DNA of 64,000 nt from Juglans regia (taxonomy: Eukaryota > Streptophyta > Magnoliopsida > Fagales > Juglandaceae). Below the pieces are notes generated by a model. That model made no database searches, had not been told where the DNA came from, and saw nothing but the letters and a program-made list of their open reading frames with translations. The stretch covers positions 34,555,866-34,619,865 of the forward strand of contig NC_049907.1 in the NCBI RefSeq assembly GCF_001411555.2, in the 5' to 3' direction. Both the position numbers and the translations under genes were made by a program. Positions 32,087 through 44,793 of this stretch are shown piece after piece (positions within the stretch are counted from its first letter, which is position 1; each line of letters starts with the position of its first letter).

Positions 32087-34974
32087 TGTAACGACCTGAT
32101 TCTATATTTTTATGGATAGATTATGAACAATTTTATTAGGTTCAATAAATGAGTTAAAGTTCGTAAAAGAGTTTATCGGATAAGTTATATTTATTTGAAT
32201 CTAGAGTTAAGGCTACGTTATTTTTTTTAAAAAAATTCCAAGCCCATGAGTGTTAGACTCCAAATACTATTAGCATCCTAGATTCCTCTTCATAATAAAA
32301 CCCTAACTGATTCCCTCTATGAACTCCAAACCATGCACATCTTCATCATCAAAGTTCACTAGGATTACAACTCTACTTGAGCTCTCTTCACGTTAAAACT
32401 CCTTAAACCTATAGTATATATATATACCTACTGCGCCTTCGTGAGAATAATTCAAGCAGCGATACCCAACCTTCCTCAAGTGGTCGCTATGTTCTTCCTT
32501 CCCCGCTTTGATTTTCTTGTTCCCTACATAACCTGTCACATGGCCAACGAAAGCCACTAGCAACCAACGGAGTAGCCCTCACGTTACCCAACTCCTTTAC
32601 GTCGCCCTTGCACAAGCACTACCCAGCCCATGGGCAAATGACCATGAACCTTCACTCAGTTGTCACCTCCACGAAGCCGATTACCACCAAGAGTAGCAAG
32701 AAGAACAACGTGAATACAACCCGAGATGCAGATCGTATCATGGTCTGTAATTGCCAATGCACCACATCAAGCACACAGCCTCCCTCCACGTTGTGGGTCG
32801 CCAACCACCACCACCTAAAATAACCCTACTGTTGAGTTGTCCTTGCAGCAACCTCCCACGAAGTTGCACCCTCACAAACTCCCCATAACCCAAGGCCACA
32901 GCCCCACGTTTAGTCCCGCAACATTGCTACCCCGGTGCACCACCTATCCGCACTAACATATACCATGCAACACCCCTAGCTCACGTCTCCTCCCTTAGCC
33001 ACAGCACCACAAAGAACCACCTAGATCCGCCCTAGCCCACCGTAAACCACAGACAACCCCATACGACAAGCCTTTAGTTTTAGCCCCTCAAAACAGAGCT
33101 TGGCTCCTCCACACATCAACCCCACACGAAAACCACCCATCATGCACCGTAGCCCAGCCTTGAACCTGCAGTGGAGCCACCGACAACTACCACGATTCAT
33201 TCCCCACGACGGATCCTCTAGCACCACCACAGCACATCCATACCAGGCCAAACCGAGAGCCACGACCCACGCCTTGCAACAACTCCTTCACACCACCACC
33301 CCAGCAACTGTAGCACATTGCAGCATCCACCATGAAGACCCATGTTGCTGCACGTGAACCACCATCACCCACCTTCAATTACCATTCATCCTCCATCACA
33401 CAACGTAAGCTTCTCCCTCACGTTAGACTCTCTCTCTCTCTCTTCAATATAGTTTTATGTCATTGGGTCACAGGCTTAGCCTAAACTTAACATGGGCATG
33501 CATGTGTAACGGGTTGCAGGTAATTCGAGTGAAAACTTTAGGTACAAGGTCATAGGTTCGCACGAATTTTGAAAGGTGCTAATATTTTGTCTTAAAATCA
33601 AGAGAAAATAGGCTCTTGGATGTGGAATTATTTTTAGGGCTTAATCGTGTGAATATATGGAGAGTGATGATTTTAGTGTTATTAAGATTTTAGGTTTTGG
33701 GGAATATAAGTTATTTTAGTATCTTAGGTTATAATTACAAAGTCGTGTTTAATTAGAGATTTATGGAAAACTACTTGCATATTTTATAGGTGATCGGTTT
33801 TATGATGGAGATATCAGACAGCGTCACGAGATAAGTAGCATGATCATACCCTTACACGTATGTACGGTAAACAACATAACTTTTATAATAAAATATTTTG
33901 CATGTATGCCCTTCATTGGAAGCCCCTTTTTACGTACCCCAGTCAGGATATATTTATGAAAATCCATGATTTTATGTGAAAAATTATGCATTAAATTCAT
34001 GATTTTATGAAAGAAGTTATGCATTAAAAAATTTATGAAATGTCATGATTTTATGTGAGTTATGCATGAAAATAATTTATAAAAAGTCATGCACGATTTA
34101 TATGAAGATTTATGAAAGGTCATGATTTTATGTGAGAAAACATGCATCACGACATTTATGAAAGAATGCGATTTCATTTTAAATTTATGATATGATATGA
34201 CAATATATGACAAGTATGCATGCGATTTCTTTTGAAATTTATGATATGATAAGTATACAAGTATGATTATGATGAAGTATGAATGATAAGATATGTAACG
34301 GCCTATTTATGATATGAAGACAGTACCTATGTTATGGGCATATCGCATTGACAGGTCGTGCATACTAGTAGTGCACCTAGTATTTCTTTCATATGTATGG
34401 ATTCCACAACCCACGGCCATAGATGGAATCAGAATCTATTTAGATTCGCTAACCTTAACTCACGGGAGTCAACAGTGGGTATCGGCCTATGATAAGTGAA
34501 AGATAAGTTCATGTTTATGTTCATGTTATTTACATTTGTATTTATGAGTATGCACGATTTTCAAGAAACTTTATGTTTATTATGTTTACTGTATGATATG
34601 CTACTTATTGAATATTCAACTCATTTTTTTGTATATTTTTTTTTATGTTTTTAAACATTAGGTGATAACATTTATGAGGATGAGACTGCAGGATAGGATT
34701 TGACCCAGGGAGGCGAGACAAAGGCCTAGACAGATTATGCTATGATTAGTCTTATGGTTTAAGATTTAAATAAATTATTCTGATAAGCACATGAGAATTT
34801 CTTATTTTTTTAAATAAGTACTTCCGCAGACTCTATTTTGGAATATTAAGTATTTATTAAAATTTGTTTTATTTATGGAATCTTTCGTATCTGGCGTGTT
34901 ATTTTATTTTTGAATTTTAATAGCACACTGGCTTCCTGAAAATTCATGTCTTTATTGGAGAGCAGAGTGTTACA
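32087..34974. mobile_element. Solo-LTR-like element 1
   Basis: Starts TGTAACGACC at 32087 and ends GTGTTACA at 34974, with TG...CA ends in short inverted repeat TGTAAC/GTTACA. Flanking 5-mers are CGCTC (32082-32086) and CGCGC (34975-34979), a 4/5 match as expected for an older LTR insertion. It is 2,888 bp with no retrotransposon protein domain. 32440-33420 is C/A-rich; 33940-34170 holds degenerate tandem copies of a 'catgattttatgtga' unit. A segment near its 3' end (about 34590-34640) resembles the matching part of the element at 38654, so they are probably related families. Confidence 0.6.
33940..34250. repeat. Degenerate tandem repeat inside solo LTR 1
   Basis: Four to five copies of a roughly 50-bp unit centred on 'tcatgattttatg...aaattatgcat', with drift in length and sequence. 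Confidence 0.7.
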
Positions 34975-34979
34975 CGCGC

Positions 34980-35637
34980 CCCAGTGGATTTCCACCATCG
35001 TCGACCACCACGACCCAATCTCCTCCACCATCAATGGAACAACCACCTCCACCAACAAATGAGTCACATACTCCACTGCCGATGACCTCCTTGGCCACCA
35101 TTGACGCAAAGCACAGCTCCCATTCCATTGTTTTTCTCAAGGTTTTTTTTTTTTTTTTTTGTTTATTCCCCTTTCATATTAATTTGATCACTTTTATTCA
35201 TTTTAATTTACGTCTTTGGAGCCTAATTAATGTGCTATTCTAAATTTTTCTCTTGTCATGGAGTTTGGGTGTTTGTCGTGGAGTTGAAATGTTACTTCTT
35301 GGTAAATATGGCAACAATGGAATGGAAGTGTCAAAAAATTAATTTAAACAATAGAAAGCTTTCTAGTGGGTTGCTTGGTTGTTTGAACTTGAACCGTGGG
35401 TAGGCATCTTCATTGCTATCTTTAGGTCACAACTAATGGATGCAAGACTAATGCCTTAAAAGAAGGCTTTTATACTCTTTTTCTTGATATTGTGTTCTCA
35501 GATTGTCATTGTAAAGTAGAAAGCAGTGCAGTAGGTAGGAATGATGCCAATGTAAAAAAGTTGTTTTTCCTTGCCTAACTTGAGTACTTATTTAATTAAA
35601 TAATTTACTTTCCTTGCCAGTGTAAAGATTGTTATTG
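34980..35637 (+). other. Upstream region of the FAR1/MULE-like gene
   Basis: Contains a T tract (about 35143-35160) and a possible 5'-UTR intron: a donor AAG|GTTTT near 35140 and an acceptor CCTTGCCAG ending at 35620, 18 nt before the ATG at 35638. 5'-UTR introns are common in FRS genes. No other coding sense is seen. Confidence 0.4.
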
Positions 35638-37663
35638 ATGGAGAAATGGGAAGAAAGCACATCTACTAGGAGACCACTGTTTTTTTTAGAAAGCAATAAT
35701 TATATGGATACCCCAAATGTTAGAGATGATGATGAAGTAACTGATGATCATGATGTAGTGCTGGGGAATGATGATGATGATGTGGTTTTAGAGCCAAAGC
35801 CGAGAAATGATGATTATGGGGTTTCAGAGCCAACATCCATAAATGATGATGTAGGAGTTTCAGAGCCAACTTCGGAGATGTTTTTTAAAGTTGAGAAAGA
35901 ACTCATTTACTACTATAAGCAACATGGGAGACAGATTGGATTTGACATAATGACTCAAAGAAGCAAAAGGGAAGATGATGGGAGTGTTAGATATGTAACA
36001 CTTGGATGTGCTCGTGGTGGTAAGGCAAGGAAACGTATTACCAAACTTTCTAAACCATGCCGAACAACAAAGACCGATTGTAAGGCGAAGATTAATGCAA
36101 TCTTGGTTGGTGGTGTCTTATGCACAACTACTATTCAAAATGCACACAATCATGGACAAAATCCACAAAATGCACGATCTTTTAGATGTAATCGAGCTAT
36201 TGATGATTTCATAAATAGGCAGTATGGATGATTACAAAATGTCTTTTGGGCCAATGCACGTAGTAGAGCAGCATATGGGTATTTTGGATATGTTGTGATA
36301 TTTGATACAATATATCTAACAAATAGATATGGTATGTCATTCGCCCCATTTTTGGTGTTAACCACCCTGGACAGTCAATACTTTTGGAAGCAGATTTGAT
36401 ATCAAGTGAAAATACTGAAACATTTGTTTGGTTATTTGAGACTTGGTTGAAATATATGGATGAGAGAGCGCCAAAAGCAATCATCACTTATCAAGACAGA
36501 GCTATGAAAAATGATATTGCAATAGTTTTTCTAAACACTTGACACAGATACTGTTTGTGGCACATAATGTGAAAACCGCTAGAAAAGTTGGGCTCACATG
36601 CTGAATATAAGTGTAGTTTGAAGAGTGCATTGTATAAATATGCTTATGATTCTCAGACTTCTTGCAAATTTGAGAAGTCTTAGGAGGTGTTTTTGACACT
36701 TACAATTTACATGAGAATGCATGGCTTAAAAGTCTCTATAGTGAGCGAATGTATTGGGTTCCTGTATACTTGAAAGATACATTCTGGGCTGGGATGAGCA
36801 TAACTCAGAGGAGTGAGAGCATGAATGCATTTTTGGATGGATTTATACATTTAAGGACTACGTTAAAAGAATTCGTCAATCAATTTGACAATGCACTGAG
36901 AAAGAAAGCAGAGAATGAGATGATAGTGAACTTTCATTCATTTAATTGCACAGTCCCATGTATATCTCATATACCCGTGGAGAAGAAATTTCAAGAAGTG
37001 TACACGAATTCTAAGTTTAAGGAAGTACAGGCATAAGTAACGGGGATTATCTATTCTCATTATGCTCTCATAAAAATGGAAGGGGCGATTACAACATATC
37101 AAGTTAATGATCAGCGGCAAGTTGAAGACTGCATCAAACAATCAACTTTATAGGCATACTTCAATGAAGATGAGTGCAAGGCAAAGTGTATGTGTGGACT
37201 ATTTGAGATGAGAGGAATTCTATGTAAACACATTTTTGCAATTTTTACCGCAAGGGATGTCCGAGTGATACTGGAAAAGTACAGTATGGATAGGTGGAGG
37301 AATGACATTACACACATATATGCTCTCATTCGAAGCAGTTACGATGACTTGAGTAATAAACCAGTTGTTGATAGGTACTCTAGTTTGATAAAAATATGTT
37401 ACAAAGTAGCTACAAATGCAGCAGAAAGTGAAGATAATTTCCTAGACATGACACAGAAGTTACAAACAATGAATTTGATTTACATTGAATCAAAACCCCA
37501 TGCCACAGTTGCAAGTACTCATACGTCCATTGATGCCGAAGCTAGAAATTCAAAGAAAGTGTTGTGTCATCGCGTTATTAGAGGCAAAAGGAGGCCCCCA
37601 TTGAAGAGGAGACAACCTACAATAGAGAAGTTGCAAAACAAAAACAAAAAGGCCGATGGCAAG
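35638..37663 (+). pseudogene. FAR1-related / MULE transposase-like gene (FRS type), decayed
   Basis: The first 197 codons from the ATG at 35638 are open: an acidic Asp-rich head, then the FAR1 DNA-binding domain (KVEKELIYYYKQHGRQIGFDIMTQRSKR, LGCARGGKA, CKAKINA, HNHGQNP). After a TGA at 36229 the MULE transposase region follows in shifting frames (VFWANARSRAAYGYFGYVVIFDTIYLTNRYGM, then SSENTETFVWLFETWL, AIITYQDRAMKN, 36749-37036 VPVYLKDTFWAGMSITQRSESMNAF). The SWIM zinc finger is at 37187-37230 (CMCGLFEMRGILCKHIF). The C-terminal open part runs to 37663. Multiple stops and frame shifts (near 36360, 36540, 36680, 37035, 37152) rule out a working protein. FRS proteins are domesticated MULE transposases acting as transcription factors; this copy could be either a decayed FRS gene or a decayed MULE. 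Confidence 0.85.
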
Positions 37664-38349
37664 TGACAGAGGAAAAATGTGGGAAGATTTAAATAATGTG
37701 ATTTTGATATATGTAAACATTTATTTTTAAGTTATTTAATTTGTTTATTCTTTCAAATGTAGGCAACCGCACGTCCGAAAGATATATTAAATCCAACAGA
37801 TTCGATAATAGTGTCTAGTACACAACAAAGTGTTGTTTCATAACTGTCTGGTACACAACAAAGCGTTATTTCTCAAGTAAATGTTGTTACTATTCTATTT
37901 TGCTTCTATGCTAAGCAATAAATGAGAAGTTTTGCATATTTTTACACAATGTTTCAAACTACTTGCAGGTGGACTTCCAATATCATAGCCCTCTCGAGGA
38001 TTGATCAGAAAACGTTGTAGACTACTGCATTTGACGATTTTAAGAGATGAGAAGACATTGTATTTCTTCGGCATTTTAACCATGTTAAAAAGAATTGGTT
38101 CATGTATTTCATAACTTCATCCGTGTAACTCTAGTTTGGCATGACGTTGGATATTGGTCATGTTCATGAGATTGGTGGAGATGAGATGAGATTGGTCATT
38201 AAATAATTTTGATGCCATCATTGATATTTTGAATATTGAAAACATAGCAATCCAAACTATCTGAAAACATGACAACACTTATAATATATTTTAAATATCA
38301 CAGGTTTCAAGAGTTTCATACACAACTGTTAGGTTTGAATATTACAATA
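37664..38349. other. 3' flank of the FRS-like gene
   Basis: A possible extra C-terminal exon (37764-37875) follows an intron-like gap. It contains two copies of a 'tctggtacacaacaaagcgttatttc'-like unit in tandem (about 37815-37872). The rest is AT-rich spacer before the end of the minus-strand GRF gene. Confidence 0.4.
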
Positions 38350-38653
38350 TTACAAAGTGTCCAACAACACTACACAATTTGGTACACATTTACTTAATCC
38401 GTAATTGTTCTTGATCCTATCCAACAAAACAATATTAGAATTGAAAATCCCCAATACACGCATGCGTGCATGACTAATATCTTTCATTTGACCATGAAAC
38501 TCATCCCAATCATTTTGGATGTCCTCTCCATTTTTTTGAATTTCTTCTCTTGCACGTTGGAGTTCTTCCTCTCTCTTTTGGAGGCGACATTCTCTTTCCC
38601 AAACAACTTTTACTTCATTTCCTACTCCAATATCTACCCATAAAAAGTACTCG

Positions 38654-41495
38654 ATGTAACACTCGGGCTCTAAGCCCAGGTTCCGTTGAAGCCCAGCCCG
38701 GAAGACCCCTAGATGAGGCGACGTCGTTTGGTGAGTCTCTTTTTCCCTTTGTGATTTTTTTTTCTCTTCTCTCTTAGTAGGTTTCCCCTCTCTGTTCACT
38801 CCCGATTTCTTCTCTCTAATGCTTCCAACTTCTTCCCCGCGTTCTGCAGTTATTTTCGGTTTTCTCATGTGAAGATTTCCCTTGCCACTCCTGAAGCACT
38901 CCGATTTTCTTCTTCTTACCCATATACTAGTTCATCCTCACTCCGATTCCCTCCCTCTTACTCATTTTCTGGTTCATCCTTGCGGGAGCTGTGTTCTTTG
39001 TTTTCTCTACGTGTATCCGTGGAAGCTCATTGCCGTTGATCAGGTTACACGACGGTGAGTCATCTCTCTCTCCCTTCCTCTGTTTCTCTTTACCTCTTAG
39101 ACAGTTTCGTGCTTTTTTTTCTTTGGGTTTTGGCACTGTGCAGCATCTTTGTGGGTCTCGAAAACCTTGGTGCCATCATCGAAATCATTTCTCTGGAGTG
39201 TTCTTATTTCTTTTCGGTAGCTATCCCTCCCACTCATTGATCTCACTCTTAAATTTTTGTTCTATTCTCTATTATTGCACACACACAAACCCTATTTCAC
39301 TCTATTTTTCTTTGGTTGTTTTTCACGCACACACCCACTCTGTTTTGGTTTGCCGTGCACACACTCAGACCCCTCAATCCTTCTTTGCGCAGACCACTAT
39401 CTCTTTCACTAGAGATTTCAGTGAATTTTGGGCTTAAATTATAGTGGGTTGCTTTGATTCAAGGTTGTGCGAAGCCATTGGTAACTCTATTAGGTAATGC
39501 TCTTTCGAACTTTTGAGAGTGATGTTCGTTAACTGCAAGTGTAAATCACAAGTAACATTGTCGTTGTGTTGCAGGGCATTGATATAATCTTTAGGTAGCA
39601 TCTATTCGCTTTTGTTTTCATCATACTAAACTCGAGAATTTAGGTAAGTTAATCCACAATGATAGTATCGTTTTACTTATATACTTAATATTATGATATG
39701 TATTTTCTATTCCTAATCTGATAGCTTTTATGTCTTGATTGTATAGTGAAGGTAGTATTTTTTTTTTTAGGAATTACATGGTTGGTTGTTAAATGTGGAT
39801 AAGGTGTTATTGATATGGTGTTGGTGTGGAATAGCAGTGATCAAAGGTGGAGTGGTGTTTTGTGGTTGATTGTCTTTGATTAAACCAAGTGGTAAGCTGT
39901 ATGAGTTGTATTTGGCTGCTGCGTGGAGATTTTAGTGGCGGTGATGGGGTTTAAATGCTAATGGTTTGAGGAGGAGACTGTTTGGGTTTAATTTTATGAT
40001 AGTTATTGAGTTAAAAATAGGTCGTTTTGAATTATTACTCAATAAATAGTAGCTTACTGGATTGGTTTATTAAATATTGGGTATATGTTTTGTTTAGGTG
40101 GTGTTACTACTAGAGTTCCAACTCAAGGTGTAGATAATACACGAAAGTCAGATAAGTGGGGTTCATATACTAGTTTTGCATAAAAGAAATGAAATGAGGT
40201 TGACTTTGGAAATAAGCATGTTTGTTTTTTTTAAATGAAATCTGAAAAAGATCTCAGATATTTATTCTGCATATGCATATATTCTATATAAGAGAAAGTA
40301 TTTTCTATCATGATTGGTGTAGACATAAGCTAATTTTATACATTCTTTTTTGAACTATGCAAAAAGGAGCAAATATAAAAATCTAAAAGTTTTTGCTATG
40401 AATAAATGAAGATGTTTTGGATTCTGATTATTTTGAACATGTGAAATGATATGAAGTTATTCAGTATTTTGTTTTGATACAATGTGTCATCTGAAAACCT
40501 TGGCATGAAATTCTAATTCTGTATATGAATGTGATCTGATTCCGATGATGTTCTGTTCTGTTTCTGTTAAGCCCCAGCCACTGGTATAATGGTGGTTTAT
40601 AACCCTACTACAGGAATGAAACATGGTATACGGCCCAGCCACGGGTATAATGGTGGTTTCCTACTACGGGAGTGAAACATGAAATACGGCCCATCCACGG
40701 GTATAATGGTGATTTATAACCCGACCACGGGGTGAAACATGGTATATGACCCAGCCACGAGTATAATAGTGGTTTATAATCCTACCATGAGGGTTAAACA
40801 TGGTATTTGTCCCGATGTGATGCTATGAGATGATATGAATATAATGTTTCAGTTTGGATATGCCAATGGATTTTTTTTTTGGAAATAAGTTTGTCTTTTT
40901 GGAAATCTCGCTCTAGTGTTTTTGTACCAAGTTTTGTTTATGCATTTCGAAAGTTAATATGTTGTTTCTGCATTTGGAAAATAAATATTTTGTTTGCACA
41001 TCGAACGTGATAAATGCTCATATTTACATGCTAGTATATGATCTCTGCTTACTGAGTTGTTGATAACTCACCTCTTAATCTTCATAATATTTTCAGATGA
41101 CATTGATGGTTTAGCTGAAGATCAGTATTAGAGTTTGTGGACAAGATTATCCGTGAATAGTTATTGGGTATCTCACAGTATTAGTACTATTGTTGGACGT
41201 TATTTATTTATTAAGTTGATTTCAATGGATTTAGACGGTTTATGGAGATTTATGTCAATTTTATTTTATTCTAGTTTGTTATTTGAGACATGAAGAAAAG
41301 TTGATATTTTATTTGGGTTGATGGATTGAGGATTTGATATGTGAGTATGTATGGTTTATTAATTTGAAGTACTTACGTTTAATTTGAAGTTTTGGAAGTA
41401 TATATTCTTGGATTTGGAAATACATTAGAATTGTTGAAGTTGATTATCAGGTTATATGAGTTAACTCTCCGGACCCTCAGGGTAGGGGCGTTACA
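38654..41495. mobile_element. Solo-LTR-like element 2, inserted in the GRF gene
   Basis: Starts TGTAACACTCGG (TG at 38655) and ends GGGGCGTTACA (CA at 41495). The host reads continuously as TACTCG/CAGTATG around it, and CTCG is present on both sides. Thus the duplication is either CTCGA/CTCGC with one mutation (TG...CA ends) or a perfect ACTCG if the ends shift by one base. Length is about 2.84 kb, with no internal protein domain. It contains four tandem units of about 60 bp at 40567-40812. A sequence near the 3' end (about 41060-41110) resembles the 34590-34690 part of element 1. Confidence 0.7.
40567..40812. repeat. Tandem repeat, four units of about 60 bp
   Basis: Units read 'cccagccacgggtataatggtggttta...aacatggtat' with about 85-90% similarity by eye. 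They lie in the 3' third of solo LTR 2. Confidence 0.9.
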
Positions 41496-41770
41496 CTCGC
41501 AGTATGACCTTCCCTATAGCAAACAGGTTGTACAAATCATTATGAAAAATTACAATTAATACAACAATGTCTAGAAATAAAAGTATACAAATAAGAGTAA
41601 TTAGTGTTGACCTCCTTATTGTAATTTGGACAGGAATAAAAAGGCCGCCTTAGATTTCTTAGGGTGTTCGAGAATTTTAGACATGTCATCTCTCCGCATA
41701 AACATTTTTGAATGATGATTTGAAGAACGATTAACCAAACAAGATGAAGAATGCGATGAAAATGTTGCAT

Positions 41771-44298
41771 ATAAAAAATAGAAACAGTTTTCGAAATAGT
41801 GTTATGCTGGAACTGTGTTATACCTACAACAGTGTCAACAGATGCGAAAACATGTTATGCTGGAACTATGTTATTATATGAATTGATAATATACAAAGTC
41901 CAAATGTTCTAGTTTTGCAATAGGACAAGCAATATAATTTTCCTTTTATCATATAAATACTAGCTACTCTCAAGTCTCCACTGCAGCTACTAAGATCTGA
42001 TTGTTCTTCTAATCTTAAACATTTATTACCTATTCTTCATAAATGATGTTTTAGCTTGCACTGCAATGGTGATCATAATGATAGGGTTTATAGAGCATTT
42101 AGGATGAGCAAACCATAAAAAGATTCTAAGTGATCACATAAAACTCAAAATAATAATGCTCTCAGAACACGATGTCAAATAAGACACCAAACTATCAACT
42201 ACAAGTCATAGTGAAAACAAACAAAACAACATGAAGAGATGGCTATCTTTTAGGAACAATGGTCCATTATCATAGAAAAACAAGTATACTAGTGATTGGA
42301 GAGGCCCCTTTTTAGAGTTATTCTAGAGAATTTCACTCGTAGTGGAACATCAAGAATTAGCAAGACGTTATGCAAGTTTCTTAACAGGAATAAATCTGAT
42401 ACTATCTTGTATGGTTACCACACAAGAGTTCTAGTTATATATTTCATTGTCATTATTTAGTGCCTAAATCTAAACAGCTAGAAGCCCAGTGGGTTTTTGT
42501 TTGAATAAAGCTGAGCTGGGATGAAAACCATTCTTCAAGATACAAACAAATGGAACCTATTCACAAATTTTTACAAACAAGTAGAGTGCACAACAGCAAG
42601 AGGATGTTGAAAATTGCAGTCCCATCTCAGATAATCAACTCTCTTGAACATGACCAATACATAAAGATCTTAACACAAATTTACCAGAACCAATTTGCGA
42701 GCTCGCCCGTAAGCTACAAAACCAAACTTACGGGTGAACAAAATTACAGAACTAATCTACATATTCTACGATTTTTCAGAACCAAACACGAATTCTACAA
42801 ATTACCAAAACCAAACACATCCGAGGAAGTAAGGGGATTTACTCTTTTTTGAGGAAAGGGATGACGACGTAGCATGAGTGGCGACGACGATGGCGATGGG
42901 GCGAGGGGGGCAATTAAATTTGGGTATAGGGGCAATTTCATCTAGGCGAGAGAGGGGAGATTTCACTTTCATCTGGGCGAGGGGGGGGTTGTTTCATCGT
43001 GGGGGGCGATTTCAATTTTCCTATAATGAAATGCACCGTTTCATTTAATAATGAAACAGTGCATTTCATTAATCTTGCAACACAGTCCTCATTCGAAGAC
43101 TACCATAAGAATTTCTCAAAAAAAAAAAAAAACTCTCTTAAAGAGTATTTAAATAATCTTTATAAAAGAGATAATAAATTTCTCAAAAAAATAAAAATAA
43201 AAGAGATAATAATAGCACATGCTTAGTAAAAGTAATTCTCGGTGATTGCAAATTTTCATTTACGTAATATTTTACAATGAAAGGCTTCAAAATAAAACGA
43301 AATTCTAAATTCTAAATGCTAAAAGTAATATGGGTGTTGAAAATATTATTTTTTAATTATTAATATGACATAATTTAATTTATAAAAAATTTAAAAAATT
43401 TAAATTTGTAGACAACTTCTACTTATTAGGCCTCCTTTAGATAGTAAAAGTGTTTCATCTCATTTCATACATATCATTTTTATAATTTTTTCAAAATTTT
43501 ACATAAAATATAATAAATAATTTGACTTTTTCAAATTTTAAAATAATAATAATATTAAAAAATAATATTTTATTCAATTTTTAATTTTCAACTCAATTTA
43601 ATATCTAAACAGCACATAAAACTCCAATAGAAAGTGATCACCTACTTCAGTTCCAAATGCAACATATGTTACGTCCAGAATAATTTTTTTTTTTTTTAAA
43701 TAATTTTATTTATTTATTTTAAAAAAGTTCTAGTACATATCAATGACACTACTTAGTTCACTCGGTTAAATTTTATTAGATTAATCAAAAGAAAGTTTAT
43801 TTAAAAGGTTAATAACTATTAGAAAACGGCTTATATCATTTGAAAATCAAACCAAAACCCAAAAAATAAAATAAGGTAAGATTTTAGAAATTTGAAAAAT
43901 TAAAAAGCCAAAAAATTAGTCTAATCAATTTTCTATTTAAATACAAGGAAAAAAAATAATATCATAAAATAAAGAAAAAATCTGAAAAATATAGAACTAA
44001 CAAACTATCTTTTAAAAAAATTAATTACGGATGAATACAATTAGAGGTGATAATATGTAGCACAACCCGTAAACTCGACACGATACGAAATTAGTAATTT
44101 TGAGTTTGATGTTCAGGGTTAAAATGAGTTGACATGTTAAGACATGATTTATAAACAGGTCAACCCTCTTAACTCGAAATCAACCCGTTTTGATTTTATT
44201 TCAAAATTATAATTTGATTATAGTTGAATTGTAATATTGATATTTCTCAATATACTTATGTTTTTATTATTGAGATTATAATTTTAGACCTATTTGGA
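41771..44298. other. Intergenic DNA with a Tourist-like MITE
   Basis: No gene seen. 42860-43020 is G-rich, and 43023-43070 has an inverted 'aatgaaa...cacc/ggtgc..tttcatt'-like palindrome around GAAATGCACCGTTTC. 43430-43615 is a MITE-like stretch that begins GGCCTCCTTTAGATAG after TTA and ends TATCTAAACAGCAC before ATAA, a member of the same family as 57010. Confidence 0.45.
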
Positions 44299-44749
44299 GA
44301 AATTCATATAAAAACACATATTTCTCCCTATAAAAGGCATAATAGGAGGAGTAAGATAACTACTTATAAAGTCCAGGATGAGTTTGTCCTTAAGCCGTTT
44401 GCGTTTGGAACTTCTTAACACATTCCCTCACGTGTGGGTCGGTATTTCCAGTACCATCATCGTGAGTAGGTCACAGGATCTCATCATCAATCATAGATTA
44501 ACCTGCTTTGATACCATATAGAAACATTTATTTCTCCCCATAAAATATTTAATAGGAGGAGTAAAATAACTATTTATAAAGTTCAGGATGAGTTTGTCCC
44601 TAAGCCGTTTGGGACTTCTCAACATACCCCTCACGTGTAAGCTAGTATTTCCGGTACAATCATCGTGGGTAAGTCGCATGAGCCCATCACCGGTCATAAG
44701 TTAACTTGTTCTGATACCATGAAGAAATTTATATAGAAACACCTATTTC
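44299..44749. repeat. Tandem duplication, about 210-bp unit, each ending in a primer-binding-site-like motif
   Basis: Unit 1 (about 44299-44515) and unit 2 (about 44516-44725) share 'aggaggagtaa.ataact', 'ccaggatgagtttgtcc' and 'ccctcacgtg'. A third partial copy begins near 44723. Each unit ends in TGATACCATA/G; on the minus strand this is TGGTATCA, which resembles a Met-tRNA primer-binding site. They look like amplified LTR-junction fragments of a copia-type element. Confidence 0.7.
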
Positions 44750-44750
44750 T

Positions 44751-44751
44751 G

Positions 44752-44782
<31 letters not shown>
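44751..44782. repeat. Poly(A) run of about 31 nt
   Basis: An uninterrupted A tract directly between the tandem repeats and the flank of the hAT MITE. Confidence 0.9.
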
Positions 44783-44784
<2 letters not shown>

Positions 44785-44793
44785 AGCCTTGAG

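Larger units (their letters stand above)
38350..41770 (-). pseudogene. GRF zinc-finger plus coiled-coil gene, broken by solo LTR 2
   Basis: On the minus strand, exon 1 is 41770-41612 (CLCGEMTCLK...RRPFYSCPNYNKE). A GT-AG intron follows (41611-41514). Exon 2 starts at 41513 (GRSYC...) and continues after the insertion at 38653 (EYFLWVDIGVGNEV...) to a stop at 38350. Across the exons the C-x-C...C-x-N-Y...C-x-x-F-x-W-V-D pattern of the GRF zinc finger is complete. It is followed by a long charged coiled coil (ECRLQKREEELQRAREEIQKN). This is the layout of small plant GRF proteins of the At4g04775-like type, whose role is unknown. The solo LTR separates the last Cys block from the WVD block, so the present locus cannot make the normal protein. 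It converges with the FRS-like gene. Confidence 0.75.

Noticed and set aside
32608..33357. His/Thr/Pro-rich ORFs on the plus strand and Gly/Cys-rich ORFs on the minus strand
   Set aside because: Both come from a C/A-rich low-complexity stretch of solo LTR 1, with no domain or splice structure.
38657..38868. N-terminal part of the long minus-strand ORF 38350-38868
   Set aside because: Only the part below 38654 is the GRF gene; the upper part is solo-LTR sequence that happens to stay open across the insertion border.
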